A DNA stretch of 64,000 nucleotides, taken from assembly GCF_002135315.1 (NCBI RefSeq), contig NZ_NEGA01000018.1, forward strand, positions 1-64,000, given 5' to 3'. The first letter of the stretch is position 1. Every line of letters starts with the position of its first letter. Below, piece by piece: positions 46,188 through 55,780 of the stretch. The DNA is from Acinetobacter sp. ANC 3903 (GTDB lineage: Bacteria > Pseudomonadota > Gammaproteobacteria > Pseudomonadales > Moraxellaceae). Under the pieces are notes generated by a model that saw only the letters and a program-made list of their open reading frames with translations, made no database searches and was not told the origin of the DNA. The position numbers and the translations under genes are program-made.

Positions 46188-47729
46188 TTAAGGTCGTAAG
46201 TGACGTGGTCTAAAACCAGTTGCTAATAAACCAATCGCATAAGCCACCACACCCACTACACACAAACCGATTACTTCAAGTATACGCATCCACTGCGATA
46301 CATCCCCGTTGTACCAGCTTAAGCCATACCACAGTGCAGCAATCATGGCAGCATTGGCAATCGCATATTGAAGGAAAAGTTTTTTCCAGTGCCCGGCAAA
46401 GCGGAAAATATTGCGTTTATGCAGATAAAAATACAGCATGCCAGCATTGACCAAGGCCGAACCTGATGAAGCCAAGGCCAATGCCATATGCTCTGCATGC
46501 CAGTCAATTAACTTGAAGAAACCAATAAAGACTATGTTTAAAATGGCATTGGCTGCAACCGCCATCAAGCCGACACGTACCGGTGTACGGGTATCTTGCT
46601 GCGCATAAAAACCTGGAGCAAAGACTTTAATCAGCATAAAGGAAATCACCCCGGCACTCATACATTGCAAGGCCAATGCGGTCATTTGCGTATCTTGCAG
46701 GGTAAACTGGCCACGCTGGAACAAGGCTTGAATAATAGGTGTCGACAGCATAAATAAGGCGATGCTGGCTGGAATGCCAACCAACATAATGACTTTGGCC
46801 GCCCAATCAATCATGCCACGGAACTTGTGCAGATCTTGCTCGGCATGGCGTGCAGACAATGACGGTAAAATCACCGTGCCAATGGCTACCCCAATTAAAC
46901 CCAAAGGCAATTCGGTCATACGTTCTGCACTGTATAACCAGGATACCGAACCATCCTGCATGAACGATGCCCAAATGGTATTCAACAACAGGTTAATTTG
47001 TGTGACCGAAACACCAAACAGTGCCGGGAGCATCAATTTCATGATGCGATCCACACCTTCGTGTTTGAAATCCACTTTAGGCGGAATCAGCAATTTTTTA
47101 CGCCACAGCTCTGGAATTTGAATCACCAGCTGTAAAATACCGGCTATCACTACAGCCCAACCGAGTGCCATAATCGGTTCGGCCATATAGGGCGTTAACC
47201 ACCATGCTGCTGCAATCATGGTGATATTCAGCAACACCGGTGAAAAAGCCGGGGTTGAAAAAGACCCATAACTGTTCAAGATACTGCTGGCAAAAGCGGT
47301 CAGTGACATAAATAGCAAATACGGTATGGTCAGACGGAACATGTCTGTCGCCAAGGCGAATTTCTCTGGGTCGTCATGGAAGCCGGGCGCATAGATGTAC
47401 AGCACCGCAGGTGCCGCAATCATGGCAATAAAAGTCAGGGCGGTCATAAATGTCGCAAGACAACCAAAGACCCGACTAATTAGAATTTGTACTTCTGCAT
47501 GGGTTCGCGTGGTTTTATATTCAGTTAAAACTGGAATAAAGGCTTGCGAAAATGCACCTTCGGCAAATAGCCGCCGAAAGAAGTTTGGAATACGAAAGGC
47601 CACCACAAAGGTATCGAAATCTTTACCCGCACCAAACACATTCAGCAATACCACATCTCGGACTAAGCCCAAAACCCGAGACAACATGGTCATTGCACTA
47701 ACAATAAAGGTCGATCGCCAAAGCGCCAT
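46188..47729 (-). CDS. murJ: Lipid II flippase MurJ
   Basis: MurJ flips lipid II across the inner membrane for peptidoglycan synthesis. The 513-residue protein has 14 hydrophobic segments of the MVF (MviN) family; the N-terminus MALWRSTFIVSAMTMLSRVL includes the conserved Ser-Arg of helix 1, and VAFRIPNFFRRLFAEGAFSQAFIP is a family signature. ATG 47729 is the start, with GGTGG upstream; GTG 47738 overlaps it. It precedes no peptidoglycan gene here, but ampD is next upstream. Confidence 0.95.
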   Translation of the reverse strand: MALWRSTFIVSAMTMLSRVLGLVRDVVLLNVFGAGKDFDTFVVAFRIPNFFRRLFAEGAFSQAFIPVLTEYKTTRTHAEVQILISRVFGCLATFMTALTFIAMIAAPAVLYIYAPGFHDDPEKFALATDMFRLTIPYLLFMSLTAFASSILNSYGSFSTPAFSPVLLNITMIAAAWWLTPYMAEPIMALGWAVVIAGILQLVIQIPELWRKKLLIPPKVDFKHEGVDRIMKLMLPALFGVSVTQINLLLNTIWASFMQDGSVSWLYSAERMTELPLGLIGVAIGTVILPSLSARHAEQDLHKFRGMIDWAAKVIMLVGIPASIALFMLSTPIIQALFQRGQFTLQDTQMTALALQCMSAGVISFMLIKVFAPGFYAQQDTRTPVRVGLMAVAANAILNIVFIGFFKLIDWHAEHMALALASSGSALVNAGMLYFYLHKRNIFRFAGHWKKLFLQYAIANAAMIAALWYGLSWYNGDVSQWMRILEVIGLCVVGVVAYAIGLLATGFRPRHLRP

Positions 47730-47812
47730 CGTAACCACCCAGTGAAAAATTAAGTCGCTATTGTAATGAAACTCAACATGGAATTTCGTTGTTTAATCAT
47801 AAAGCCCATGCA

Positions 47813-48388
47813 TTATTGAGGAGTTTTATGCTGTTGTAATAAAGTTCTGAATTTGACCCAGTCAAAAAATGGGCCCGGATCGGTTTTACGTCCAGGTGCA
47901 ATATCCGAATGACCGGCCAAATGTTGTAAAATTTTTGGATAAGCCGCCTGCAATGCAGCCGTCACTTGTGCCAGCACCGTATATTGTGTCTCGTCAAAAG
48001 GCAAATCATCACTGCCCTCCAGCTCAATGCCAATGGAATAGTCATTACATTCTTTTTTGGCCAGGTAAGTGGAACGTCCGGCGTGCCAGGCACGATCATT
48101 AAAATTGACGAATTGCAGCACTTCACCGCTACGTAAAATCAGCAGATGTGCAGAAACCTGCATGCCTTTTATGGTTTGAAAATACGGATGTTTTGACCAA
48201 TCTAACTGGTTTTGAAAGAACTGTTCGATATAGCCGCCACCAAACTGTGATGGCGGTAGACTGATGTTATGCACCACGACCAGTTGAATTTCAGTTTGCT
48301 CGGGACGTTGATTATAATTTGGAGAAGGTACTTGCCTTGCACCGATTAACTGACCATCGATGACCTGAAAAAAGGGTGCCTGTTGCAT
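47813..48388 (-). CDS. ampD: 1,6-anhydro-N-acetylmuramyl-L-alanine amidase AmpD
   Basis: AmpD cleaves anhydro-muropeptides in the cytoplasm during peptidoglycan recycling and, in AmpC-inducible bacteria, lowers beta-lactamase induction. The 191-residue amidase_2 protein has Zn ligands His40 (VVHNISLPP), His160 and Asp170 (GHSDIAPGRKTDPG), catalytic Glu122 (GIELEG) and Lys168. It starts upstream of murJ on the same strand, with an 83-base gap. Whether it affects a beta-lactamase here is unknown. Confidence 0.95.
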   Translation of the reverse strand: MQQAPFFQVIDGQLIGARQVPSPNYNQRPEQTEIQLVVVHNISLPPSQFGGGYIEQFFQNQLDWSKHPYFQTIKGMQVSAHLLILRSGEVLQFVNFNDRAWHAGRSTYLAKKECNDYSIGIELEGSDDLPFDETQYTVLAQVTAALQAAYPKILQHLAGHSDIAPGRKTDPGPFFDWVKFRTLLQQHKTPQ

Positions 48389-48563
48389 ATTCCGATCCTG
48401 AGTCCTGTTCGCATAAGCTGATGATTTTAGCGCAATCCTAAAACTTTAAACTTAAAATCTCAAATTCCGCAGCTAAAATCGCTGGAAAAAAACATTTCTT
48501 TTAAATGAACGGTGCTAAAATAACGCGCAATTTTCATGGGTTAAAAAAGATACGGAAATACTG

Positions 48564-49409
48564 ATGAGCATATCTCAATCTTTGCTAGAACAATCAATCC
48601 AAATCAATGTTCAACAAGCGCTACAAGAAGACATTGGTGAAGGCGATATCACGGCTTTATTGACCCCTGAAGATGAACAGGCTACAGCGACCATCATTAG
48701 CCGTGAAGACATGGTGCTTGCCGGTCAGCCATGGGTGAATGCGCTGATTCAGGCCTATGATCCAAAGGTACAGGTGATCTGGCTGAAAAATGATGGCGAC
48801 CGAGTGCAGGCCAACGAAGCTTTTTTAAAACTGGCAGGTTCTGCACGCAGCTTGCTGACCGTTGAACGCCCTGCCCTCAACTTTGTCCAGACCCTATCTG
48901 CTGTAGCGACCAAAACTGCTTTATATGTCAAGGAACTGCAAGGTTTAAACACCAAATTGTTAGATACCCGTAAAACCTTGCCTGGCTTACGTATTGCGCA
49001 AAAATATGCAGTGGCGATTGGTGGCGGTCAGAACCATCGCTTGGGTTTATTCGATGCCTTCTTGATTAAAGAAAACCATATTATGGCGGCGGGTGGCATT
49101 GCTCAGGCCATTGCCAAAGCACACAGCATTGCACCGGGTAAACCTGTAGAAGTCGAAGTGGAAACCTGGGACGAACTCAATCAGGCTTTGCAAGCCAATG
49201 CGGATATCGTAATGCTGGATAATTTCAGTCAGCAGCAAATGATTGATGCGGTGAAGCATGTTGCCGGACGTTGCAAACTGGAAGCTTCAGGCAATATTAC
49301 CATTGCAAATTTACGTGAAGTAGCAAGCTCCGGTGTGGACTATATTTCGATGGGTGTTTTAACCAAAGACGTAAAAGCGGTAGATTTATCCATGCGTTTT
49401 AATGGTTAA
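48564..49409 (+). CDS. nadC: Nicotinate-nucleotide pyrophosphorylase (quinolinate PRTase)
   Basis: NadC converts quinolinate and PRPP to nicotinate mononucleotide, joining de novo NAD synthesis to salvage. The 281-residue protein has DTRKTLPGLR and NHRLGLFDAFLIKENH, then EVEVET and LEASGNI, the substrate and PRPP-binding blocks. Divergent from ampD. Confidence 0.96.
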   Translation: MSISQSLLEQSIQINVQQALQEDIGEGDITALLTPEDEQATATIISREDMVLAGQPWVNALIQAYDPKVQVIWLKNDGDRVQANEAFLKLAGSARSLLTVERPALNFVQTLSAVATKTALYVKELQGLNTKLLDTRKTLPGLRIAQKYAVAIGGGQNHRLGLFDAFLIKENHIMAAGGIAQAIAKAHSIAPGKPVEVEVETWDELNQALQANADIVMLDNFSQQQMIDAVKHVAGRCKLEASGNITIANLREVASSGVDYISMGVLTKDVKAVDLSMRFNG

Positions 49410-49444
49410 TTTTCCTTAACCTAATCAATAAAAAACTGGGTTAA

Positions 49445-49473
49445 TAAAAAACGCACCATCGGGTGCGTTTTTT
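49445..49473. terminator. Bidirectional terminator nadC/rph
   Basis: AAAAACGCACC-ATCG-GGTGCGTTTTTT between convergent genes. Confidence 0.87.
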
Positions 49474-49504
49474 ATTGCTGAATTGATAATTCTAAATGAA
49501 CAAC

Positions 49505-50221
49505 TTACCAGCCTAAAGCTTCCTGTTGTTTTTTAATCAATTCCTGAATGCCTTTTTCTGCCAATTCAAGCATTTCGTTACATTGTGCACGGGTAAATGG
49601 CTTGTCTTCAGCAGTACCCTGCAGCTCAATAAACTCGCCCGCTTGAGTCATCACCACATTCAAGTCTGTTTGGCAATTTGAATCTTCTTCATAGCAAAGA
49701 TCCAGCAAAGCTTCGTCTTGATACATACCGACAGAGATCGCAGCAACCAAACCTTTCAGCGGATCCTGCTTAATTTTTTTCTTTTCCAGTAATACATTCA
49801 TGGCATCAATTAAAGCCACTGCTGCACCGGTAATCGATGCAGTACGCGTACCGCCATCTGCCTGAATCACATCACAGTCGATGGTAATGGTGTTTTCACC
49901 GAGTTTTTTCAAATCTACCATGGCACGCAGACTACGGCCAATCAAACGCTGGATTTCCTGAGTACGGCCACTTTGTTTACCACGCGCCGCTTCACGGTCA
50001 CTACGAGTATGGGTTGAACGTGGCAACATACCGTATTCTGCAGTTACCCAACCTTGTCCCTTACCTTTCAAGAAACGCGGCACTGAATTATCAATACTTG
50101 CAGTACAAAGAACTTTAGTATGACCAAATTCAATCAATACTGAACCTTCCGCATAACGCGTATAGTTACGGGTAATTTTTACTTCACGTAATTGATCTAA
50201 TGTACGTTGGTCGATACGCAT
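49505..50221 (-). CDS. rph: Ribonuclease PH
   Basis: Rph is a phosphorolytic exonuclease trimming tRNA 3' ends. The 238-residue protein starts [20 protein letters not shown] and has the catalytic blocks [26 protein letters not shown] (Arg-rich active-site loop), RLIGRSLRA and [20 protein letters not shown] 50221 is chosen because AAAGAGAA is upstream and orthologues begin there; ATG 50248 is in frame. Confidence 0.95.
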   Translation of the reverse strand: MRIDQRTLDQLREVKITRNYTRYAEGSVLIEFGHTKVLCTASIDNSVPRFLKGKGQGWVTAEYGMLPRSTHTRSDREAARGKQSGRTQEIQRLIGRSLRAMVDLKKLGENTITIDCDVIQADGGTRTASITGAAVALIDAMNVLLEKKKIKQDPLKGLVAAISVGMYQDEALLDLCYEEDSNCQTDLNVVMTQAGEFIELQGTAEDKPFTRAQCNEMLELAEKGIQELIKKQQEALGW

Positions 50222-50279
50222 AATCGGTTCTCTTTGGCTAAAATTCATTGCGGCCTAGTATAACAGAAGCAAGCTCTAA

Positions 50280-50313
50280 GGTTTTGCCAGCAGATTATCC
50301 ATTGGCAAAAACC
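50280..50313. repeat. Inverted repeat between the desaturase and rph genes
   Basis: GGTTTTGCCA (50280-50289) faces TGGCAAAAACC (50303-50313), a 10-bp hairpin with one extra A and a 13-base loop. There is no T-run on either side; it could still end the desaturase transcript or bind a protein. Confidence 0.4.
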
Positions 50314-50384
50314 ATTAAGCCCTTTTACTGCAATTCAGCCTTGAATGACATGCTCTATCCATCACGCGTATTTCATCATTTGAA

Positions 50385-51530
50385 TTAAAAGCTAAATAAT
50401 TTTTTTAATTTTTGCGTCGATTGTTCAAGGCTTGAAGTCCATGAATTTGGCAATGAACATTTGGCTAAACGCACCCAGACACTACCAAACTGTTTAACGA
50501 AACTGGCTTCATTATAATGAATGCCATATTCAGCGCATAAGGCACGGATTTTCGGTGCAGCTTCGGCATAACGATTCGCCGGCATATCCGGGAATAAATG
50601 GTGCTCAATTTGATGACTCAAATTACCACTTAAAATATGCAGCCATTCTGTACCGCTAAAGTTACTCGATCCGCGAATTTGACGTAAATACCATTCAGCA
50701 CGGGTTTCAGTATCCGTATTGTCCGGTTCAAAGGTTTCCGCATCTTCAGTGAAATGTCCATTAAAAATCACCGCTGAAGCCCAAAGGCTACGAATCACAT
50801 TCGCCACTGCGTTACCAGCAAGTACCGGCAGTGCATTCGGGCCAGCAATTAATGGAAAAAATACATAATCTTTAGCCACCTGACGTAGCGCTTTTTTACG
50901 GAATTTTGCCGAATCACTCCAGACTTCTTTCCAGGTTTTGGTTTTATAGGCAATCGCATCTTCCAAATGCAGGTTTTGTACACCGACATACCATTCGAAA
51001 AACACCATGAGCTGAATGGCTAAAGGAATGTTGAATAAAAAGCGTGGTTCCCATTTTTGCGACTCACTGACCCGGATCAGGCCATAACCGACATCATGGT
51101 CCTTACCAACAATATTGGTATAGGTATGGTGGATATAGTTATGAGTATGTTTCCAGTCATCACCGGTCGCCATGGTATCCCAGTCATAATTGGCACCGTT
51201 CAGATTCGGGTCATTCAGCCAGTCAAACTGACCATGCATCACGTTATGGCCCAGTTCCATATTTTCGACGATTTTAGACAGGCCCAATAAACCGGTACCC
51301 GCTAACCATACTGGTGGAATCCAGCCACCAAACATCAACATGCCACGTGAGGCAATTTCGCTATAACGCACAAAATCCCGAATTTTATAAATGTATTCGG
51401 CATCTTTTTCACCAATACTGTCCATGATTTCACGGCGAATGGCATCGACTTTTTCACCAAATTCGGCGATTTGTTCAGCACTTAAATATTTTGATTTACT
51501 ATTTTCTGGAAATTTAACTGACATATTCAT
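50385..51530 (-). CDS. Membrane fatty acid desaturase (DesB-like)
   Basis: An acyl desaturase that inserts a double bond into fatty acyl chains using O2 and electrons from a reductase. The 381-residue membrane protein has the three His boxes binding the di-iron centre: HNVMH (residues 95-99), HTHNYIHH (128-135) and HQIEHH (306-311). GGAG lies seven bases before ATG. It follows a ferredoxin-reductase gene on the same strand and a TetR gene diverges from that, the same set as Pseudomonas aeruginosa desCB and desT. Confidence 0.92.
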   Translation of the reverse strand: MNMSVKFPENSKSKYLSAEQIAEFGEKVDAIRREIMDSIGEKDAEYIYKIRDFVRYSEIASRGMLMFGGWIPPVWLAGTGLLGLSKIVENMELGHNVMHGQFDWLNDPNLNGANYDWDTMATGDDWKHTHNYIHHTYTNIVGKDHDVGYGLIRVSESQKWEPRFLFNIPLAIQLMVFFEWYVGVQNLHLEDAIAYKTKTWKEVWSDSAKFRKKALRQVAKDYVFFPLIAGPNALPVLAGNAVANVIRSLWASAVIFNGHFTEDAETFEPDNTDTETRAEWYLRQIRGSSNFSGTEWLHILSGNLSHQIEHHLFPDMPANRYAEAAPKIRALCAEYGIHYNEASFVKQFGSVWVRLAKCSLPNSWTSSLEQSTQKLKKLFSF

Positions 51531-51613
51531 TGTTTTTCTCCTGAGTAAGCATCGAACCCTGTGTTAAAAGTGCGATCACTCACTGAATGGCGCTATTCAA
51601 GCGTTTTTATTTT

Positions 51614-52636
51614 TTAAAGGTTAATCACTACCGGACTCACGGCCTGGCTAATACACAATTTAATCTGGGTATTGCTGTCGTGATCGATTTCACCGGTGAG
51701 CAGGTTTTTGGTAGAGCCACTGACTTTGGTACAGGTACAGGTATTGCAGATGCCCATACGGCAGCCATGTGCTGGTCTTAAGCCCACTTGTTCAGCACTT
51801 TCCAGCAAATTGGTTTTGGCTGCAAATTCTTGTTGAGCACGTAAAAACACCACCGGTTGTACTGCTGCATTTTCATCTACAACCACCTGAAAATATTCCT
51901 GTTTTAACTGATCATAAATACCCAGCCCCTGATAAATCTGATTCAGGCTTTGCATCATGCCCTTGGCACCACAGGCATAACTTTGGCGTTGCTGGAAATC
52001 CGGAACGATACTTTCAAGCAGCTCGGCAGTTAAATGTTGCTTTTGGGTCTGGGTATTAAAATGATGATACTGAAGCTGTGGATGTTGCTCGGCCAATTGC
52101 TGCAATTCACTATGAAAAGCATCATCACGAGTGAAATAGACCAGATCAATCTGACTGACTTTTTGACGAATCGCCTGCTGCAATAATGAATAAATTGCAG
52201 TGATGCCACTCCCCGAAGCCAATAATAAAATAGGCGCTACAGAGGAATCCAAGGTGAAATCGCCTTGAACCTGGGAAATTTCCACCACACTGCCCACAGC
52301 CAAACGAGTTAAAGCATTGGAAACTTTGCCCTGACGTTTCACTGCAATCACCACGTTGCCGTGTTCGGTAATTTTCACAATCGAATAACTACGTTGCTCA
52401 CGCACACCTGCGATCACCACAGTCACTAAAACACTTTGCCCGGCAGAGAAAAGACAAGCACGGAAGTTATGATTCGGTTGTAGCTGAATTTGATAAAAGT
52501 CTGCACTCAGCATCTGTACATCGACAATGCTGGCTTTGACTTTTTTCCATGCCCAAACTGGATTTATTTTTTCAGCAATAAAATCGACGAAATCTTCTCG
52601 AATCCATTGCGGCTTATATTGGATCACATGACTCAT
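51614..52636 (-). CDS. Flavin/2Fe-2S oxidoreductase (DesC-like), partner of the desaturase
   Basis: A 340-residue electron-transfer protein: FAD domain (about residues 30-135, with REQRSYSI as the RxYS flavin motif), NAD(P)-binding domain (about 140-250, LLASGSGITAIYS) and a C-terminal plant-type 2Fe-2S domain with Cys292, Cys297, Cys300 and Cys328. It supplies electrons to the desaturase downstream (83-base gap). The promoter region to its right holds three TetR-type operators, so both genes are expected to respond to acyl-CoA state. Confidence 0.88.
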   Translation of the reverse strand: MSHVIQYKPQWIREDFVDFIAEKINPVWAWKKVKASIVDVQMLSADFYQIQLQPNHNFRACLFSAGQSVLVTVVIAGVREQRSYSIVKITEHGNVVIAVKRQGKVSNALTRLAVGSVVEISQVQGDFTLDSSVAPILLLASGSGITAIYSLLQQAIRQKVSQIDLVYFTRDDAFHSELQQLAEQHPQLQYHHFNTQTQKQHLTAELLESIVPDFQQRQSYACGAKGMMQSLNQIYQGLGIYDQLKQEYFQVVVDENAAVQPVVFLRAQQEFAAKTNLLESAEQVGLRPAHGCRMGICNTCTCTKVSGSTKNLLTGEIDHDSNTQIKLCISQAVSPVVINL

Positions 52637-52671
52637 ATGACGTTCCTCTTTTATTGCTGGCTATTTATTTG

Positions 52672-52689
52672 AGTGAACAGGTGTTCTTA
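52672..52689. promoter_or_regulatory. DesT-like operator 1
   Basis: AGTGAACAGGTGTTCTTA, one half conserved and the other degenerate relative to AGTGAACA-NN-TGTTCACT. Confidence 0.55.
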
Positions 52690-52690
52690 T

Positions 52691-52708
52691 AGTGAACACT
52701 TGTACACT
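52691..52708. promoter_or_regulatory. DesT-like operator 2
   Basis: AGTGAACACTTGTACACT, an 18-bp near-palindrome adjacent to operator 1. It overlaps the probable -10 of the minus-strand desaturase-operon promoter. Confidence 0.7.
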
Positions 52709-52734
52709 ATAATGGTTTTTTAATTCAGTCAACA
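52703..52734 (-). promoter_or_regulatory. Promoter of the desaturase operon
   Basis: On the minus strand TTGACT is followed, after 15 bases, by TATAGT. The two hexamers lie inside operator 3 and at the edge of operator 2, so a repressor on either site would block RNA polymerase. The spacing is short, so this is moderate evidence. Confidence 0.45.
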
Positions 52735-52744
52735 CATGTTCACT
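52727..52744. promoter_or_regulatory. DesT-like operator 3
   Basis: AGTCAACACATGTTCACT; its minus-strand end contains TTGACT, the likely -35 of the desaturase-operon promoter. Confidence 0.68.
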
Positions 52745-52809
52745 GACATTCGTCGTTTATTTTGTTTTTTTTTGATAGACTTCATGCAGAATTTTTTTAG
52801 GGTAGTCGC

Positions 52810-53457
52810 ATGTCGATACGGGATGAGCGTAAACAGCAGAGCCGCCAAGCACTTTTAGATGCAGCGTTGGCTTTAAGCACGTCTGGGCGTTCGTTCAGCA
52901 GCATCAGTTTGCGTGAAATCGCACGCCATGTCGGTCTGGTGCCGACGGCGTTCTATCGTCATTTTCAAGACATGAATGAGCTGGGACTGGAACTGGTCGA
53001 TCAGGTTGCCATGCATTTAAAAGGCATTTTGCATCAGCTGGGACAGGCCTATATTTATCAGCCGAACACCAAAACCCAAATCAGCCTGGACCTGTTTTTC
53101 CAGGCCGTTGAACATCATCCTGAACCGTGGGTATTTATGATTGCCGAGCGCTGGGGTGGTTCAGAAGTGATTCGTCATGCCATTACACGGGAAATTACTT
53201 TTTTAATTGAAGACCTGGCTAATGATTTGGGTCAGGTTGAAACCGTGCAGCACATTCGTAATCTCCAAGACTTGCAGGTGCTTTCTAATATTTTAATTAA
53301 CTTGTCTTTTACTTGGGCCATGACCTGGATGGATATTAACCGCCAATATCAGGGTCCAGAACGATCAGCTCAGCAAAACCAGTTTAAGCTGCAAACCATT
53401 ACCCAGGTTCATCTCATTTTCCGGGGGATTTCAAACTGGGATCCTGTCAAGCAATAA
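52810..53457 (+). CDS. TetR-family regulator, DesT-like
   Basis: A 215-residue regulator. The N-terminal helix-turn-helix is at about residues 25-55 (SSISLREIARHVGLVPTAFYRHF), close to the DesT/FabR group that senses saturated and unsaturated acyl-CoA. The C-terminal ligand-binding half is helical. It diverges from the desaturase operon and the interval holds three matching operators. Function as the desaturase repressor is inferred from this setting. Confidence 0.85.
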   Translation: MSIRDERKQQSRQALLDAALALSTSGRSFSSISLREIARHVGLVPTAFYRHFQDMNELGLELVDQVAMHLKGILHQLGQAYIYQPNTKTQISLDLFFQAVEHHPEPWVFMIAERWGGSEVIRHAITREITFLIEDLANDLGQVETVQHIRNLQDLQVLSNILINLSFTWAMTWMDINRQYQGPERSAQQNQFKLQTITQVHLIFRGISNWDPVKQ

Positions 53458-53496
53458 GCGCTCGGTCACTCAGACTTCATCAAAAACAATAAACAT

Positions 53497-53526
53497 AAAA
53501 AAACCCGCAAGCATTGCGGGTTTTTT
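53497..53526. terminator. Bidirectional terminator TetR/dsbA
   Basis: ACCCGCAA-GCA-TTGCGGGT with A-run before and T-run after, between convergent genes. Confidence 0.87.
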
Positions 53527-53539
53527 CAGTGCATCAGAT

Positions 53540-54157
53540 TTATTTGGCTTTACGCTCTTTTTCAACCAGATAGCTGATCACTTGAGTGACTTTGGCATCT
53601 TCGCCTTGGACCACATATTTACCATTGACCACTACCGCAGGCACACCGCTCAATTGATATTGCTGTGCCAATTGCTTGGCTTGTGCCACTTTTGAGGTAA
53701 TGGCGAATGAATTAAACAGGCCGTTGAACTTGGCTTCAGGTACGCCATATTTCACAAAAAATTTGGCCTGTGAGTTTTGATCAAAAATTTGCTGACCACC
53801 CGCATGAATGGCATGGAATAAAGGCAAGTGAGTTTTCTTGCGCACCCCTAATGCTTCAGACACATAATAACCACGTGCACCCTGCTCCCAGACCGGATTC
53901 ATTGCCGCAGGAGTACGCACGAAACGCACATCTTTAGGCAATTTTTTCAGCCAGGTCTGCATATGCGGCTCTAGACGATAGCAGTGCGGGCAGCCATACC
54001 AGAAGAATTCACGTACTTCAATTTTTCCCGGTACCTCAACTTTACCCGGGTTAGCCACCACGGTGTAATCTTTACCTGCAACAAAATTGGCTGCCATGGT
54101 GCTGCCTGACAAGGCAAAAATAGCCGTCGCTACACTACCTAAAAGAAATTTTTTCAT
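53540..54157 (-). CDS. dsbA: Thiol:disulfide interchange protein DsbA
   Basis: DsbA oxidises Cys pairs of exported proteins and is reoxidised by DsbB (18.4 kb). The 205-residue protein has a signal peptide ending GSTMAANF, the active site CPHC (Cys56, Cys59) and the cis-Pro segment SGVPAVVVNGKY. Single gene, divergent from ubiG. Confidence 0.95.
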   Translation of the reverse strand: MKKFLLGSVATAIFALSGSTMAANFVAGKDYTVVANPGKVEVPGKIEVREFFWYGCPHCYRLEPHMQTWLKKLPKDVRFVRTPAAMNPVWEQGARGYYVSEALGVRKKTHLPLFHAIHAGGQQIFDQNSQAKFFVKYGVPEAKFNGLFNSFAITSKVAQAKQLAQQYQLSGVPAVVVNGKYVVQGEDAKVTQVISYLVEKERKAK

Positions 54158-54337
54158 TGACCTTATTGTCCTCTAAATCGTTATGCTTAATTTATGCGAT
54201 CACTATAAATCAATTATGCCGAATTGGTTTTTATTCTGTGAACTTTTTTACGGCATTTATCGCTTTTTTTAGAATTAACGCTACACTAAGCTCCTGTAAC
54301 TTTTTTGAATTATAACGACTTGATTGAGGTGATACCG

Positions 54338-55054
54338 ATGTCGCAATTGAATGTTGATCCACAAGAAATTGCCAAATTTGAAGCATTCGCTGCCATATGG
54401 TGGGATCAGCATTCTGAGTTCCGCCCATTACACATGATCAATCCGCTACGTTTAAACTGGATTGATGAGCATGCAGATGGCCTGACGGGCAAAAAAGTGC
54501 TCGATGTCGGTTGTGGTGGCGGTATTCTGTCGGAAAGCATGGCACGTCGTGGTGCCGATGTTTTGGGTATCGACATGGGTGAAGCGCCTTTAAATGTGGC
54601 ACGCATTCATGCCGAACAGGAAGGCGTGCAGAATATTCAGTATCGCCAGATTCCGGTAGAACAATTGGCAGAAGAACAAGCCGGACAATATGACGTAGTG
54701 ACCTGCATGGAAATGCTGGAACACGTACCCGATCCGGCATCGATCATCCAGGCTTGCCATAAACTAGTCAAACCGGGTGGTCATGTGTTCTTCTCGACCA
54801 TTAACCGTAATCCGAAATCTTATTTATTTGCCATTATTGGGGCGGAATACGTACTGCGTATGCTGGCCAAAGGCACGCATGATTACAGCAAGTTTATTAA
54901 ACCTTCCGAGCTGGCGCATGATATCCGTGCTGCAAATCTAAAGTTGAAAGACATGACCGGTTTGCATTACAACCCGCTGACCAAACGTTACTGGCTGGCA
55001 CCGAATGTCGATGTGAATTACATGGTTTACACGCAAAAAGAAGGTGCTGAATGA
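54338..55054 (+). CDS. ubiG: 3-demethylubiquinone/2-polyprenyl-6-hydroxyphenol O-methyltransferase
   Basis: UbiG methylates two O-positions in ubiquinone synthesis. The 238-residue protein has the SAM-binding motif VLDVGCGGG (54-62) and the EMLEHVPDP block. ATG 54338 has GAGGTGA six bases upstream; the frame is open earlier but without this site. Its stop overlaps the next ATG as ATGA, so the two are coupled. Confidence 0.95.
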   Translation: MSQLNVDPQEIAKFEAFAAIWWDQHSEFRPLHMINPLRLNWIDEHADGLTGKKVLDVGCGGGILSESMARRGADVLGIDMGEAPLNVARIHAEQEGVQNIQYRQIPVEQLAEEQAGQYDVVTCMEMLEHVPDPASIIQACHKLVKPGGHVFFSTINRNPKSYLFAIIGAEYVLRMLAKGTHDYSKFIKPSELAHDIRAANLKLKDMTGLHYNPLTKRYWLAPNVDVNYMVYTQKEGAE

Positions 55055-55749
55055 AAGCGGTACTGTTTGACCTGGATGGCACCCTGATTGACACTGCTGC
55101 TGACTTCATTCGTATTATTCAGGACATGTGCCGCGACAAGCAATGTGAAATCGTGGCTGCCGATTTAATTCGCACCCAGGTCTCTGAAGGCGCACGTGCC
55201 ATGGTGAAACTGGTCTATCCGGAACTGGAAGTCGACGATCCGGTTTTTCTTGCCCATCGCCAGCGTTTTCTGGATTTGTATGGTGAAGATATTGCGGTAG
55301 AGACTGACCTGTTTGAAGGCATGTATCCATTGCTGGAACAGCTGGAAAGCCTGGATATTCCTTGGGGCATCGTCACCAATAAGCCACGCTGGTTAAGCGA
55401 ATCTTTATTAAAAGCACTGAATTTGACCGAGCGCTGTGCCGTTCTGGTTTGCCCTGAAGATGTCAGCAAAACTAAGCCCGATCCGGAACCGATGTATCTG
55501 GCGGCCAAGCAGATTGATGTCAGACCTGAAGACTGCATTTATGTCGGTGACCATCCCCGTGACATCGATGCCGGCCGCAATGCCCATATGTACACCATCC
55601 TGGCCGGCTATGGTTATTTACCATTGCAACACAAAGATGACTTAACAGCATGGCAGGCTGATTGTATAGTGAAGACAGTTACAGAATTAAATCAAGTGAT
55701 TAATCAATTAGTCGGCGTAAAACAAGATCATCATTCACTTATTTCATAA
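55051..55749 (+). CDS. HAD phosphatase, MupP-like (N-acetylmuramate 6-phosphate phosphatase)
   Basis: A 232-residue HAD-IA phosphatase with the motif DLDGT (7-11, nucleophile Asp7), TNKPRW motif II and [12 protein letters not shown] motif IV. It resembles phosphoglycolate phosphatase Gph, but the order ubiG - HAD - yciK is that of Pseudomonas, where the HAD gene is mupP, which dephosphorylates MurNAc-6-phosphate in the recycling route that leads to UDP-MurNAc. This function is inferred from context. Confidence 0.82.
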   Translation: MKAVLFDLDGTLIDTAADFIRIIQDMCRDKQCEIVAADLIRTQVSEGARAMVKLVYPELEVDDPVFLAHRQRFLDLYGEDIAVETDLFEGMYPLLEQLESLDIPWGIVTNKPRWLSESLLKALNLTERCAVLVCPEDVSKTKPDPEPMYLAAKQIDVRPEDCIYVGDHPRDIDAGRNAHMYTILAGYGYLPLQHKDDLTAWQADCIVKTVTELNQVINQLVGVKQDHHSLIS

Positions 55750-55780
55750 AGACATAACAATATAAACGAGGAGGTATGCA

